A stretch of 64,000 nucleotides of DNA from Salminus brasiliensis (taxonomy: Eukaryota > Chordata > Actinopteri > Characiformes > Bryconidae). Below are positions 41,946 through 55,730 of the stretch, one piece after another (position 1 is the first letter of the stretch; each line of letters starts with the position of its first letter). Under the pieces are notes generated by a model that searched no databases, was not told the DNA's origin, and worked only from the letters and a program-made list of their open reading frames with translations. The position numbers were made by a program, and so were the translations under genes. The DNA lies in assembly GCF_030463535.1 (NCBI RefSeq), contig NC_132880.1, forward strand, positions 27,478,987 to 27,542,986, in the 5' to 3' direction.

Positions 41946-43639
41946 TGAGATGCAGTGGTAGTAGAAGTAGTAGTAGAATAAATACAATAAGATGTAGTCT
42001 AATTAATAATAATATAATACTCAAATATTAATAGTATTAGATTAACAATAATAAATAATATAAATATAGTATAAATAGTAGTAAATAGTAAATATTATAA
42101 TACTATATACAGTAGTTCTCACTGTAATGTTCAGTCTTGTTCAGTCTTACTTATGAAAGGTAATCCCTGAGATCTGGTTTGGACCGTGTGACGTTTCGGG
42201 CAGCCCCAAGCTCAATCTTTTGAGAAATACCTGAACTAATATGGAACCAATAGGGAAGTCAGTAAGAGAAGAGAGTTTGTGTCTATTGAGCATTGCTTAA
42301 TACATTATTATGTGTTTATGTTGACCGTCACTGACTGTTTTACCAAGTCAACAGTGTGAGCAGAGCAGAGAGATACAGCAACATGAGACAGAGCCAAATG
42401 GAGACTGGGCAGAGAAGAATGATAGGTATGTTAAAGAAACTGAAACACAATCAGGAGGCAGGGTGAGTTCTGTGTTTACTTTTTAATTCTTTTGAATCAA
42501 CCTTTATTTTCAACCTGTTGTGACTGGGATGGTCAGTGAAGGACATTTGATGTTAAGTGTGTTTGTTTATATATATATATTATACATACAGTTGTGTCAG
42601 GACTATGGGTAAATCGTTCAGCATGGGCAGTGCCCATGGTGGGCATATTAGGCTTACACTCAGGATGTCCACTGAACCTAGGTCCACAAATCTGAGACCA
42701 TATTAAAAGTTTATTTTTTTCATTGAAGCCCCAAAATAAATGGAAAGTAAGAAGTAAGAAGAAGAACATTTAGATTGGTTTGTTCCCTTATTAAGTAACT
42801 ATTCAAAGATCAATGTATATTGGTATATTGGTGTCTTTGTGCTAAAAGTCAGATTTATTTGGTCCCATTTTTTGGAGGATCTGATCTGATCGGAGGCTTT
42901 TGCACAAACCTGTGCAAGTTCATGCAGCTCACATGCACACTGTCATTAAAACAGAAGGGTTTACACACCGAATACTAAGCAATTCTGAAACTCATGTTGC
43001 AGTTTTAAATATTATAACAGAATTTGAAAGGAAACATTTTTAAAAGAATGTAAAATAGGAGCATTTCACCATATGGTCATGTGCACCAGCATGGACAATG
43101 AGTAGATTACCTAAGGGGCTGTTTTTTGAACTCACTGCCCTTGTACCCCTGTCCTCTCAGTTCTTTTCCATGGTTACGAGACAAGGTTGCTGATGCACCC
43201 ATTTAATGTGTTCTTCAATGCTGACGAGGGCGATCGCTGCTAATGCTCCTCACTCTAATCTATTGCTCACCAGACAGGCCGATCGATGATTCACATTTCG
43301 ACCTGTTCTCTCGCAGACCCACATTCGGCTGCTTTTTTTTCCACCCTTTCACTCATGACCGTATAGTCAGCCCTCCTGGACCAACCATTCAACCACTGCT
43401 TTAAAAATGTGAATGAACTGTGAGTTCACAATCTCAGTAACAACAGTAAGAGAGTTCGACTGAATCTTTATTGTAAAAGATGACCGGAGACAAAAGGGTG
43501 ATACATATTGATGTTACATTTTTTAAAAAGGCAGTATACAATCAGAAAACAGTGCTTTTCACATTTGTAGGATCATTCTTAAATGATCCTAACAAGAATG
43601 TATTCCTTGATCTTTTAAAACATGTTCTGAAACATAATG
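41946..43639. other. Intergenic DNA, no gene seen
   Basis: An AAT/AGT-rich simple stretch at 41950-42110, then unremarkable sequence. Confidence 0.6.
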
Positions 43640-44340
43640 ACAGAAGAATTACATGAAGAAAACGTAGAGATGTTTCTGGAATATTTCTGGAAGAGGGTGT
43701 ATGCCAAATATTATGTAGGTCTTGGGGTCAGAACATCTCATCAACATGCAGTCAGACACCACCTACATAACCACAGGGTGTTTGGGAACGCTGCCAGAAC
43801 AAAGCCTCTGCTGTCAAGGCCTAACAAACTCAGGCACCTACAGTTTTCCAGACATCACTGGAAAAATGAGACCACAGGAGGTGTGTCAAGCTATGCACAA
43901 AAGTACCATATTCCCACTGTGAAGTAAGTTGGTGGAGCTATGATTCTTCTGTTTTAACAATTGACAATTTGACTGTTGACTGGTTTTCTTTCAAAGGCCC
44001 TGAAAAACTTGACTCATAGTGATGTGATGAACTGATCATATGATCAAGTACCAGCAGAAAACAACAAAAGCCTGTTAGCTTAAGCCAGGAAGCATAAACT
44101 GGACTGTGGTTTTACCTTTAGCAGAATAATGGTCCAAAGCACACCAATGCATCAGTTACCATCCTAGTCCCCCGATCTTAATTCAAAAGAAAACCTGGAG
44201 GTTGAGCAGATGATCCAATGTACCTTGTAATCTAAAGGACACAGAGACATTCTTTATGGAGAAATGGTCTCAGATACCTTGCTATGTTTTTGCCAGCCCC
44301 TTTGAGCATTAGGAGTAGGAGACTCTTTGTAAAGAGAGGC
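43640..44340 (+). mobile_element. Tc1-like remnant
   Basis: The order of decayed words fits a Tc1 transposase on +: a region near 43790 ('ggaacgctgccagaacaaag'), 'tggtccaaagcacaccaatg' near 44131, and a final 'aaacctggaggttgagcaga' near 44192. No frame is open for long. Confidence 0.5.
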
Positions 44341-46929
44341 AGGTTAGATTTTAGACCATTGCTAAGCTTTTGAGGCTAAGGTTTGATTTGACACACCGCC
44401 CACATTTGGAGGTTTCTTTGAGATTTTGACATTCAGCACTATCCGTTTGATCAGAGCTACAGCTACTAATGCTACATCAAGAATCAGCTTTGGACCTATT
44501 GGTAGCACTCTTTTATATGACCCAATAATGCAAAACACTAATGAATGAGATGGATTTCTGTCTAATCGCTTTGCTAATCAATGCTGGGATGGGGGTTGCT
44601 GAGTGCTCCTTGAATTCCCAACCATGGAGGATTGTGGCATTGTCATGATTTAAACTCAGTATTCACCTGATGTATGTAGGGAGTAACAATAAATAATTGA
44701 ATGAATGCCTTTAACTGATATGCTGTACTGAAACATGTTGCTAAGTCCAGGGTCAAGTAAAGATACATTTTAAAAAAGCTTTGCAGGTTTCAGACGTATT
44801 AATTAAACAGAGAAAGATTCCAGTAAGGCAGCTGAAGAATCTAAATAGACACAGGACATTGACTTTGCTGATACACATATTTGCTCTTTGAGAAATGTAT
44901 AGGGGTCAGGAACCTGAGCCAGCTTCTTATTAGACACAGAGGTCAGTGCACAAAGCTGGCAAACAGAAACTGTCCCCGGCAGCAGCAACATCAGCAAGAT
45001 CTAGTTTGAAGCATCTTTAAGACAGTTAACCGCTATGACAATAAAATATACAGTAACAGGCAATAACACCACTGGTTATTCAGCTCAATCTTAATATGAC
45101 ATATTGGCTATTCATAATAGTTCTGGTAAGAAAGTGCACCTAATAGTGTGACTCATGTCAAACACTTTCAATATGTGTTAAAGATGTATTTACCATCTAA
45201 TGTAATAAATATATTAGTGCATGGAAAGTGTATCTTCATCCATACAAATACAACATGTCCAATTGAATTAATTTGTGATAAGCTCTCAAAGGCAATATCA
45301 TTTGAGATGTTTCCGAATTACATTTCACTCACATTTCAAGAATTTTGGGAACAATAGTTAATTTATAAACATCATATATTTAGTATCATTTTGTTAATTG
45401 TTCTTGACAAATGAGACAATAACATATTTAGTGTTATATTTGATGTTTTACAGCTTTCTTAATTATTTTACAATTATTAATTACAGTCCTGTTTATCATT
45501 CTTGATATTTTCTTTGCATTTTTTTAGGTTTTCATAGTATCTACTGTATTATCTTATTTACTTTCAGATACATGATTATCTTAGTTACAGGACTGTTAAA
45601 AACATTGGAATCAATGTTTTGATGAAATTTGGTTGCAGATAAATGTATGACATGGTTAGAATGTGTCACGTAATTAAGATGATGATTTATCTTAAAGCTC
45701 ATTTATGGAGATGATTTCCAATCTCTAGATGTAATTAACTAGAGAACCATAACAAACCTACTGCTGTTTTTTTAATACATATATTATTGTTGTTGTTAAG
45801 GCAAAACGCTATAACTCTAGCCCAAAAACATCCTAAAACCGAATGTACTGGTAATGAGATTTTATATCTACTGATCCATCCATCATGAAATGTTTAGAAA
45901 ATGTAAATGGAAACTGGTGTAGTAAAGTGGTGTAAACATAATTGTATGTTTTGATATTACTCCCACAATATAATGGAAATGTAATCTGCACAATAATATG
46001 TGTTAACACTGTAATCCCATTGAGTTTGAAAACATTATTGCAAGATAATTTCGATCATCTCTGTCCTAAACAGAATAAGGTGGGTGAAAAAGGCTTGATG
46101 ATGCTGAACGTATACTCTGTGTTCCCAAGGACCTCACCTGTGACCTTACAAGACATCACAGGTTAAGGGTCTCAGGGACAGAGAGCCATACTGTAAGTCA
46201 GTCAGAGGCCTCTCAGGCTTTTCTTTGCTGGATTTGAAAAGGAGAACATGATGCATTTCAGTTTGCCAACTGTTGCAAGGCACTTTGTAAAGTTACTGCT
46301 TTGGTTTTGCTACAATGCAATACAATATACAATATTATTAGTATCCTTTATGTATTCGTGAGGAGCTAGTTATGCTGCTCTAATTAGCAGTTATTGGTAA
46401 CTAGTAGTTATAACTAGCAGTTATTGGCTAGTATTGTATTGGCTATACATCTTTATTTTCTTTTAACTTATTGTCAGCTTATCAACTTATCAAGACTATA
46501 CTATCCTTACTTACCTCTGTACCTACCCTGGTACCATGTACCCAGTCCTTTTCCAAAACAGCAGTCCTGTACTGACAAAAACACAATTATTAATACATTT
46601 AACATATAATCCAGAATATTTCATATGTGCTATTCACTTTTTTAAAATGGTTGATTAACAGTGACACTAGACACGTTGTAAACTACCTAGAATTTGTTGT
46701 ATTTCTACATAAATTTCACCTAAAGTAAATCACATCTAAGGATTTTGGATGCCACCTGTCCACTGTGAGGCAGATGATATAGAAATGGAAGAAATCCAGC
46801 ACCACTGATACTCCCAAGGAATGACCATCCAGCAAAAAAAACTCCTAGGGTGTAGCAAACAGTAACACAGGAAGTCACTAACAGCCCCAGAGTAACAAAT
46901 AAGGTACTAAAGATCTCTCTTTCACTGAG
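44341..46929. other. Intergenic DNA, no gene seen
   Basis: A/T-rich, only short chance frames, nothing recognisable. Confidence 0.6.
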
Positions 46930-47480
46930 AAAGGTCATGAAGCCACCATCAGCCATACACTGTTCGAGAATGGTGTGCATGACATAGCAAGGGAAAAGCC
47001 ACTACTGTCCAAATAGATTTTCACTTTAAGGTCATATGGACAGTCCAGAAGTCTGTTGGAAGAATGTTCTGTGGTGAAGTGAATCCAACGTAGACCTTTT
47101 GGATTAAATGTAAACCAAACAATGCATACCAACTGTTAAGCATAGGGGTGGCAGTATCACACTTTGGTGCTGCTTTGCTGCCTTTGGTTCAGAACAGCCT
47201 GACATTATTGATGGACCTATGAATTCTAGACTGTACCAGCAAGGTCTACAGGAGAATGCCAGTGTTTCTTTCTGTGAACCATAATAGTGTAGCCATAAAC
47301 GATACCTTAACTGTAGGTGGAACATGCAGCAAAACAGCCCTAGACACACAAATGATTCTAGAAAGGAATGGTTAAAGCCAAAGAAATTCAAAATTATGGA
47401 AAGGACAGACCCAAAGACTTAACCCAAAAAAGAAATGTTGTGAAAGGACCTAAAAAGAGCAGTTCATACAGGCACCTCAA
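46930..47480 (+). mobile_element. Tc1-like remnant
   Basis: 'taccaactgttaagcatagg', 'ggtggcagtatcacactttg' and 'gctgctttgctgcctttggt' follow the order of the mid part of Tc1 transposase genes (the conserved KHGGGS/MMWG-like region). Stops and gaps occur throughout. Confidence 0.6.
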
Positions 47481-48480
47481 TCTTATTTATCAATAAAATC
47501 ATTAGAGTTTTTACATTTCAATTAAATAAATGTAAAAACTATCATGTTAACTGGACTCTCTTTATCTAGTTTCATCTATCTTGATGTTAAATAAATTTGT
47601 TTGGATACTAACCAAGGAGAGATCTGGCCAGTCTGGTCTGACATTTTATGTTAGAGATATTGATGTATTTAACCAACGTAATATATTTACTGTACATATT
47701 ATGTTAAACCAGCCAGCCAGCTGCATGGATTAATACACATGTTGCAAAGTTGCTACTGATCGAAAATGTGCATCACTTTACATAGCTGTGCTCCTAAGAT
47801 GAACAGCGATAACAGACATAACCTAGACTCACTCGTCTGGGCTTGAGTACATTTCAGAGCCTTGCTTATACTAAATCCAAGATGAGACCAAGACCATTCA
47901 TGTGTGGTCTTGAGTCCAGGTCTTGACCACAGCTGAGTATTAACAGCACTAATTAAACTAACTAACTAAAGGCAATTTCCAGACCCTCATCTCAAACAGA
48001 GACTCCTCAGGGCTGTATTGAACTGAACTGCATCGTAAGGCTAAACTCTTATTTGACTAATGCGAGGTCAGTAGGTGTGACAGTGACTGGTGCAGGCATT
48101 TAAACTGGTTGTGCGCATTTCAGCATGCTAAGTTGCCTGAGAATTGCGGCCGCTGTGCTGACTGCAGACATGCGCCACACAAGTGAACTCGGCAGCCCCT
48201 AGTGGTAGACGCCGAGCACTGTGGATGAACTGAGTGAACTCAAGGAGAGGAAAAGATGCACATGTTGGCTGCCCTCCTTTTCTACATAGTCTCAAAGACA
48301 CACACACAACTATCTCCCTGTCTCTCTGTTTCTCATGCTCCAGTTTTAAAAAAGCTGCTTTTGTCAACCGAAAAGGAAAAGGAGAAGCGCGCACAGAAAT
48401 GTGAAAAAAAAGACGAAAGAAGAAAGAATGTGTGCAGAAATAAATAAATAAATGAATGAAAGAAGAGAAAAATCCCAAAT
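47481..48480. other. Intergenic DNA, no gene seen
   Basis: No repeat structure or supported exon. Minor purine-rich tracts near 48370-48470. Confidence 0.5.
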
Positions 48481-48482
48481 GT

Positions 48483-48486
<4 letters not shown>

Positions 48487-48524
<38 letters not shown>

Positions 48525-48525
48525 A
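48487..48525. repeat. (CA)n microsatellite
   Basis: CA run with a short TATA interruption. Confidence 0.9.
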
Positions 48526-49600
48526 AGGGAAGAAGTGTGAGACAGTGAGAACGGATACAGTCTCACAGCTTCTTCCACACTTATCCAAACCATAGAATAC
48601 ATAGATAGTTAGAATAATTCCTAATTCAGTAATCCAATTATTAAATGCATGCATAGATGATCATATTAATAAGGAATAGAAAAAATTATATAAAAAAATA
48701 ACAAAAAATGCACACATAGCAGAGAATTATAATTAAATAGAACTAATAGAATAAAAAGCAATGGATGAAGAGCACTTAACAGGCTACACACAAACCAGTA
48801 ACACACAACTGCTGACAAAAGCGAGTACAGTTCAAGCACACACACTCCACACACCTTGCCCATTAATTCCAGTGAACAGCTGTCAATGAATCCATCAGCC
48901 TGACCATATGAGGAATTATTGCATGCCTCTAGAACAGCCCCTCTTTTTTTTTTAACTCTCTCACTGCTGCATGTGATAGAGAAAACAGGATCCCTCCAAT
49001 CATTACTCCTTCTCCTATCCACCTATATGTCTTTTTATATATAAATATATATATATATATATATGTATCTTTTTCTTGCTACTTACTTGTGTCTCGGGCG
49101 CATCTTGGCAGTAGCAGTAGAGCAGGCAGCTTATGAGTCCGGTACGCTGCATTGATTTCATTCTACACCACTCTACCTATAACCCTCCCCCCTTCTGTCC
49201 CCCTCTCGTGGTCTTTCTTCATCTCCCTTCTTCGCTCTTCCCCCCTCTTCTGTTCTCCCATGCACTCCTTTCCTCTCTCTCTCTACACACACACACACAC
49301 CAGACAGCAACTGTTTCTTGCTCCGCCCCCCATATCATCAATGAATGTCATTTAAACACAAATGCACTCACCTTTCTCTTTTTCTCTCATTCTCTCAAAC
49401 ACACACACATAGAATTAAAGCAGCATGATGTCTTTTTGCCAATTGTAGTGTATGTATATCTCTGAGTGAGAGAGAGAGAAAGAGAGAGAGAGAGATGTGA
49501 GGGGAATGGAATGAATGAGAAAGTGATCTAAAGTGATTCACATAGACAATGAAATACGCTCAGCAATTAGCTAACGTTACTTCTATTCATAAAATGAAAG
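48526..49600. other. Intergenic DNA with simple repeats
   Basis: (AT)n at 49043-49064, (CA)n near 49287, (GA)n near 49466. A pyrimidine-rich block at 49185-49275. No gene. Confidence 0.5.
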
Positions 49601-49800
49601 GTTCTTAAATGGTGTTGGACTGCTGTTGGATGTATGGCTCTATGAAAAACCTTTTATTTGGAGAGAATCTTTACATTATGCGAAGGTTCTTTAAAAAGGC
49701 TCTAATTTGCAGGAATGATATCATCCACTGCAAGATCCTTTTGGGAAACAAAAGTGGTTCTTCTGTGCCATTGCCCTAAAGAACCCTTTCTGGCAGCTTT
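49600..49800. repeat. GGTTCTT-type palindromic fish repeat
   Basis: 'aaaggttctta', 'gaaggttctttaaaaaggc' and inverted 'aaagaaccctttctggc' are characteristic of a widespread fish MITE-like repeat. Looser versions recur up to about 50340. Confidence 0.45.
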
Positions 49801-50489
49801 ATTTATAAGAGACACCAGTCATGCAGCACTTTCCACCACTGTGCACAGCAAAAAGTCAAAGTGTCAGAAATGGAGGTCATATATCTAATATTTATCATAA
49901 ATAGAAAGTTGTACAGAGTTAGTGATCTTATCAACTGAAGATAATTGTACTTCCTTTAAGCATTAGTCTTCTGGAAAAAAGATGCTCTGCAGGTAAGATC
50001 ATTTCAGCTGATGAGCTGACGTTATATGTGTGGAAATGTTAAGAAAACTGAACAATTCAGTCTCAGGTTATACGATATATCCAAACAACTTCACTCTCCA
50101 AAACCACTAGTTCTCCAAAGAACTTTGAGTTGGATGAGTTAGGTGCTTTGGAAAACCATTTTTGTAAATGAGAAGTGGGAGTGCAGGAACCTTATTTAAG
50201 ATTTAAATAACCACAACATAATACAAAGGTTCTGGGAAGAACCTTGAAACTGGAATCTTTTGAAATAGACGTTTTCATCACTCAAAGAACCCTTTGTGGC
50301 CCTTTGTACACCATTTAGGTTGTTATCACTGTTTCATTAGGGTTTTTTGAGCAAAGCAAAGTTCACCAAATACAGGTTCACCAACAGTTCAAATTCCTGT
50401 TTAGTAGAACTGGGTCTTGAATCCCAAAAAGAGTTGATTCTTTGATTCAAGTCATGACTTCATTTGATTCAATGTAGACTGAGACTGCA

Positions 50490-50880
50490 GTCTCAGAATT
50501 ATTCAACGCCTTCATGACAAGTGTCTTTGGTACTTAGTAGAGCCCCCTTTTACTGTTATGCCAGACACCAGCTTCTGGCAGCGTTCCTGAGGAATTTTAG
50601 CCCATCCCTAATGGGCAGTGGCCTCCTGTTCACTAATATTCATAGGTTTGGGTGCTGCCACCACCTCCCTCAAATCCCACCAAAGATTTTGTATGGGTTC
50701 AAGTCAGGCAACTGTGAAAACCACTCCAGAATCTTCCAGGACTTCTTCTGAAACCAAACCTTGGTGGAATATGTGTCCTGTTAGAAGGTCCAATGATGCC
50801 CAAGCTTCAGCTTCCTCAGAGAAAGCCTGACGTTTTCTCTTAGGATTTCCTGATACTTGATTGAATCCCAAAACGTTTGG
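50490..50880 (-). mobile_element. Tc1-like remnant
   Basis: 'aggtccaatgatgcccaagc', 'ttcagcttcctcagagaaag' and 'gatacttgattgaatcc' parallel 15357-15443 closely, so this is the same Tc1 family as the deleted copy at 15264. Here more of the 5' coding half is kept, but broken. Confidence 0.65.
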
Positions 50881-52134
50881 GGCTTTTTTATTTAATTATT
50901 TGCTTTTTAGCATATTGGAACCAAATGTTCTTGGGCTTTAGGGTGAGCATGAGTACATTTAACGTTTAGTAAGCATCTTACTGTGCAAAATAAAACCTCA
51001 GTGCCAGCTGCCACCAAATCCTTTTACAGGATGTTTTTAATCACCTGCCTCCTCACAAATGTGGTGGTAGCCAGTGATAGCTTCTATATTCTGCCACATC
51101 CAGGTAGTGTAGCCAGTGTTCCTTTACCTTTGAACTTGTGAACTATGTATATATATCTCCAGCTGTATCTCTAAGAACATTTAGTGTTTTGTTCTACTTT
51201 TGTATCCTTTTCCTTGTCTGTGTAAGGCAACAATCTCTTCTCTGAACTTTTGGGACTCTCATGACTTTCTAACAAGAAGTTAAACCCCTAGCCAGTCCAG
51301 GGACTTGATGTGTTTTTATCTCAGGCACACCTGATGCAACTAATGCATCAGTAAATACATTTTTTTAACAGATTTCATTTATAATTACCAGCAGCAAGTG
51401 CTGGAAAGTGCTTCTTTCTTTTTGTGGCTTTAATAGCAAGCAACCACAGATATTTATTTTTTAAATGTATGAGAATATTGGAAAACATAAGAGCTCTTTA
51501 TTATGTAATCCATTCTGTATAAAGTGATATGTCTAAAACAAATTACAGTAATGGACAGAAATGCTTTCTCCTTTGAGGTTACTGAATGAGATGGCAGACT
51601 GTTTCTGACAGGCTAATGGTTGTGTAGAAGTGTGTATGGCTCAGACATACAATTATCGCATCATATTGATGCAAATACAAATATTGCAGTCCTTAGATTA
51701 GCTTGACTTTTCTGTTACTACTCAGTGTATATGCATCTCATATCTTTACTCCTGCAGCCTGGAGAAGACATTTAAAAAGATGTTAACAGTGATATAATCT
51801 ATGCATTTTTACATCAACCATCCCACATCCCTCCCAAGAGGGATGGAGACATGGCCATGACAAACAACTCATCAAGAAACCTAAACCCCTAGAACAGATG
51901 ATTCCCTATATCTTAGCTTCAGTCCGAGAGCACAATGAAAGGTAGAGGTTCACCTTACCCTTATGTCTGCCCTTGTGTCTGCAGTTTTGGTCTCTCACCT
52001 GGCCTTTTCCACATGTTCAGTGTCTCCTCCGCATTTCCTACCCTCTCCTTATTGTATCCAGGCATTCTTAGTATGTGGCCCTGATACTTTTGTTTTTATT
52101 GTCAGGTGTTAAATACTCTGTCTCTGTGCATGCA
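50881..52134. other. Intergenic DNA, no gene seen
   Basis: Nothing recognisable. Confidence 0.5.
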
Positions 52135-52267
52135 TTAACCCCTTAACGCAGAAAGGCTTATTGCACACTAAGGTGTATTATTCAGTAACTACAGGGGTAT
52201 AAATTGGCTACATTTTCGGCACCCCAGCTGATGGGCCATAAGCATTTTAAGGTTTTTTGAAGGTTAA
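52135..52267 (-). mobile_element. piggyBac-like MITE, third copy
   Basis: TTAA-CCCC at the left and GAAGG-TTAA at the right. 'cacactaaggtgtatta' matches the reverse complement of the 13915 copy ('caccttagtgtgtaata'). Confidence 0.6.
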
Positions 52268-54779
52268 TCTGCTCTAAGCAAAGAATTACTATACTAATTG
52301 AATTAAAAATGCATAATTAAAGAGTGATAAATGTGGTAGGAGTGAATTTCCCACATTATTTGTTTTTTAGCAAGGCAAAAATCAGCAGGAAAAAATAGAC
52401 AAACAGCTGTGTGACTCACACCCATTTTGCACACCTGAGTCTGGAAGAAAAGCAGCTTAAATGCAGTCAACGCATTAAAGCTGTACATATGTTAATCGTG
52501 TTTTCATGTACCACTGTAAAATAATTCCTGTAGATGCTTAAGGGGGAGTTTTCTCAATGAATTTTGGCAATCCAGAACATATACGACAGGCTAGAGAGAG
52601 AGAGAGAGAATATTGTTGTATGTCTACTGGAAAGTCTCCCTTTCCTGCTACTGGGTGTTTAAGTGTGTAAAATCTGTGTGTAGAAATGAAATAAATAAGA
52701 ATCAGAGCAGACTGCTGATATATGCTCTTTTTCCCTCTTCTTGGAGCAGGGCAACGCACTGCGGATCATGGCAGACTGTGAATGGCTAGACAGTCTGAGG
52801 GAGAGGGCGGGGGGCTGGGGAGGGGTTCATTTGTCGTTTATCATGTATTGGAGGATGGGAGGGTGCCAGCTGCTCCCACAAGCGTCTACTTGTTCTCTCT
52901 AATGAAAAGGTAAGGTGAAGATGAAGGGATGAAGTGATTAGTTTACATTAGTTGAGCTTGCTGGACCAGTAAACCTTGCCTGCGCGATGAGGCAAAGTTA
53001 GCACACAAAAATGACGGTGCTTTGAATGGACATAATTGTATAATCTACAGTGCACATGCATAAATTAATTTTATTTTACATTTATTATAACTTAATTCGC
53101 AATGTTCTAAAGTTTTTTCAGCCAATTTGACCATGTCAGCTTTTTTTCAGACATGTTTCAAGAAATCAGGATTCATTTTGTTGAGAATTTTGCTTCTTAA
53201 ATGGTTACTGGACCTGTTTGTAAATGGTACCCTGTAACTCCAAATGTATCCAGACACAGCTTCTAATTAGTGGATTTAGCTTTAATCTAAACCTGTGTCA
53301 GCAGCAATCTTCATAGTAAAAAGCTAAGATTGTCCTCTAAATCTATTTAGGAAACATTTAGCTTCAACACAATATCGAATGTCACAATAATGCAACAAGA
53401 ATGGCTTATTTATTGTGATAATCTGTAGCCTGAATTCAGACATTTGTTTTTGTTTTGGTTCGTGTTGCATGACTATTTTGGCATCCAAAAAGGTGCTAAG
53501 CGTTGTTTAGTAATATGCATGAGCTCATTAACATGTGGATTTTGATTGGCTTTTAAGGAGGATGTGTAAAAAAAATGCAGCAGAGGAAAGTGGTGTGCTG
53601 ATAGCCACCATGATGACTCATGAACAGACTCTATGACCATGGTGCACATTTTGAATGGCATAGCTCGGCTGCCGAATGTTGTTTTATGAATCTGCCCTGT
53701 GTTGCATGAGATTAAAGAGGAGTTAAGTGGGGTAATAAGCTGTTGCTAAGCTGAATTTCTCTGGCCAAGCTTCACACATCTCTGGTGTCCCTGTTCTTCT
53801 TTGAATCAATCAGCTGTCTCCCATGATTCCTGCAGTTCTCTCTGGGTTTGAGGCTTGTCGAGGTGGTGTCACCGCGGGGAAAGCTAGAAGGTTGTACAGT
53901 TAACTCCAGGCTGATTATGATGCAAAACCATACAACCAACTACCTCAGCCCGCAGCGCACAGATATCGGCCAGTCCAGTCATGGTTGATTTCACAAAGGC
54001 ATCTGAACACTGTGCTGAATCACCGTTAAGACGGATTCACTAGAGAAAAATGACAGACCTACATTTAGATCATTCCAGTTCAGTGGTGTCCAGACACTGC
54101 TGTAGTCTTAAGTGGACTTTGATCTGTTATGAGATATGATCTGTCAACTTTGATGTGAAGAATTCCACAAGTCAGACCCATAAGACCATCTACAACTCAC
54201 ACAACCAAGCAATTTTATGGTTAATAGTCGCAACAAGCACCAAATACAAATGTTCCAGTCTGGGATGGAAGGAATGCACTCTCACATTTTAACATGGTGT
54301 TTTCTCAAGCATTCTTATGATGCTTAGGATGCCCTTAAGGTTCATTTCAAATGAAATGTTTAGTTTTTGGCCAAAATATCCTTCAAAGTCATGATGGATC
54401 CTCACTGGGCACCACATTGCAAAATTCTAAAATGCTGATTTTTAAAGGATTTATAGACTTACAGGCTACGTACATGTATACATTGCTTTCCATGAGTGTA
54501 TTTTTCATAAATGTACATAGTTTCCGACCATGGTAGAAAGAAGGACGCCCTAAAAAACATGAGCCAACTCAATTTTAGTTGCGTTTTCAGAACTGCATGA
54601 CAATTTACTCATCTACTCATTTACTCAATACAAGATGACAGTAGTGCAAAGCACATCAGCAACTTATCATTTAGATTAGATCCTTTAGACCAAACTAACT
54701 AAAGATCACTGTAATATGTCCTCAGTCACCTCAGAGTGACCAAATCATAAAATCATAAAAGTAAGGAATGCTCTGGCAA
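52268..54779. other. Intergenic DNA, no gene supported
   Basis: A GC-rich block at 52745-52920 has an acceptor-like 'cttggagcag' and a donor-like 'AAAG|gtaagg' but no open frame throughout. 'ctccaaatgtatccagacac' near 53237 resembles the dispersed-element end at 3098. Otherwise nothing. Confidence 0.4.
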
Positions 54780-55645
54780 TATCTAGTCAAGTCAAGAACC
54801 CTCTTGAGGAGGTGACCGTTTCATTGTCAAAGTCTACAATCAGGAGAGACTTCAATTAAGTTAATTACAGAGGTTTTAAGTCAAGACACAAACCACTGGT
54901 AACACTGACGAACAGAGAGGTCAGATTAGACTGCTAGAAAACATCTACTACCCAGGTCTAGAACATGACTACCTTAAGTACGGAGAAGAAAAGGAAGGGT
55001 TTGTGATCCAAAGCATATCACATCATCTGTCAAACATGGTGGAGGCACTGTTATGGCATGGGAATGTACGTCTGCCAATGATGTGACTGCAGATAGAGGT
55101 AGCAGGATGACTTCTAAAGTGTTTCTCCTTACCCGTAAAATATTCAACAACAGATGGTGTTTCACTGTACAGATGGGTAATGACACTAAATATACTATTA
55201 AAGCAACCCAGGAGCTTCTTAAGGCAAAGAAATGAAGTCAGTCACCTAACCTAAACTCAGTTGAGCAGCTTTTCACTTACTGAAGACAAAACTGAAAACC
55301 GAAAGACCCATTAACAGGCAGAAACTGAAGGCAGCTACAGTAAAGTCCCAGCAAAGCAAAGCACAAAAAGAAAACCCAGCATCCATGTGTTCCAGACTTC
55401 AGGCAGTTATTGACTACACAGAATTTTCATTCACGTATTAAAAAATCTATATATATTTAGAATGTGAGAATTGAGGTACTGATAAATTCCTGTAATTCCT
55501 TCATAGTTGATGACATGTTTTTGTTAAACTCATTGAATTAAAGCTGAAAGTCTACAATTCATTTACATCTCAATTGCTGAATATTAAATCCTCTGAGAGG
55601 ATGTATGGTACACAAATTGTGTCACTGTCCAAATACCTACAGACA
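54780..55645 (+). mobile_element. Tc1-like remnant with one recognisable end
   Basis: The interior has the decayed mid-transposase block ('tcaaacatggtggaggcact' near 55027) and a late block ('gcaacccaggagcttcttaa', 55204). The right end has 'attaaagctgaaagtctaca' and 'gtcactgtccaaatacctac', a known Tc1-type terminal region. Confidence 0.6.
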
Positions 55646-55654
55646 GTAATTTAG

Positions 55655-55730
55655 TAATTTAGAGCATTTCTATTGGTCGTTTCATCCAGATTTATTTACA
55701 CAGCATACAGAACAGCTACAGGGTTCAAAA
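55655..55730 (-). repeat. Unnamed dispersed repeat, copy 2 of 4 (inverted)
   Basis: The reverse complement reads 'ccctgtagctgttctgtatg', 'ctgtgtaaataaatctggat', 'accaatagaaatgctctaaa', matching the copies at 57355 and 61372. Confidence 0.65.

Noticed and set aside
48128..48654. Minus-strand frames of 90-130 codons
   Set aside because: They are composed largely of CA-repeat and purine-tract translation, with no coding features.
52742..52915. GC-rich block with acceptor- and donor-like borders
   Set aside because: No frame is open across it. A 5' UTR exon is possible but unsupported.
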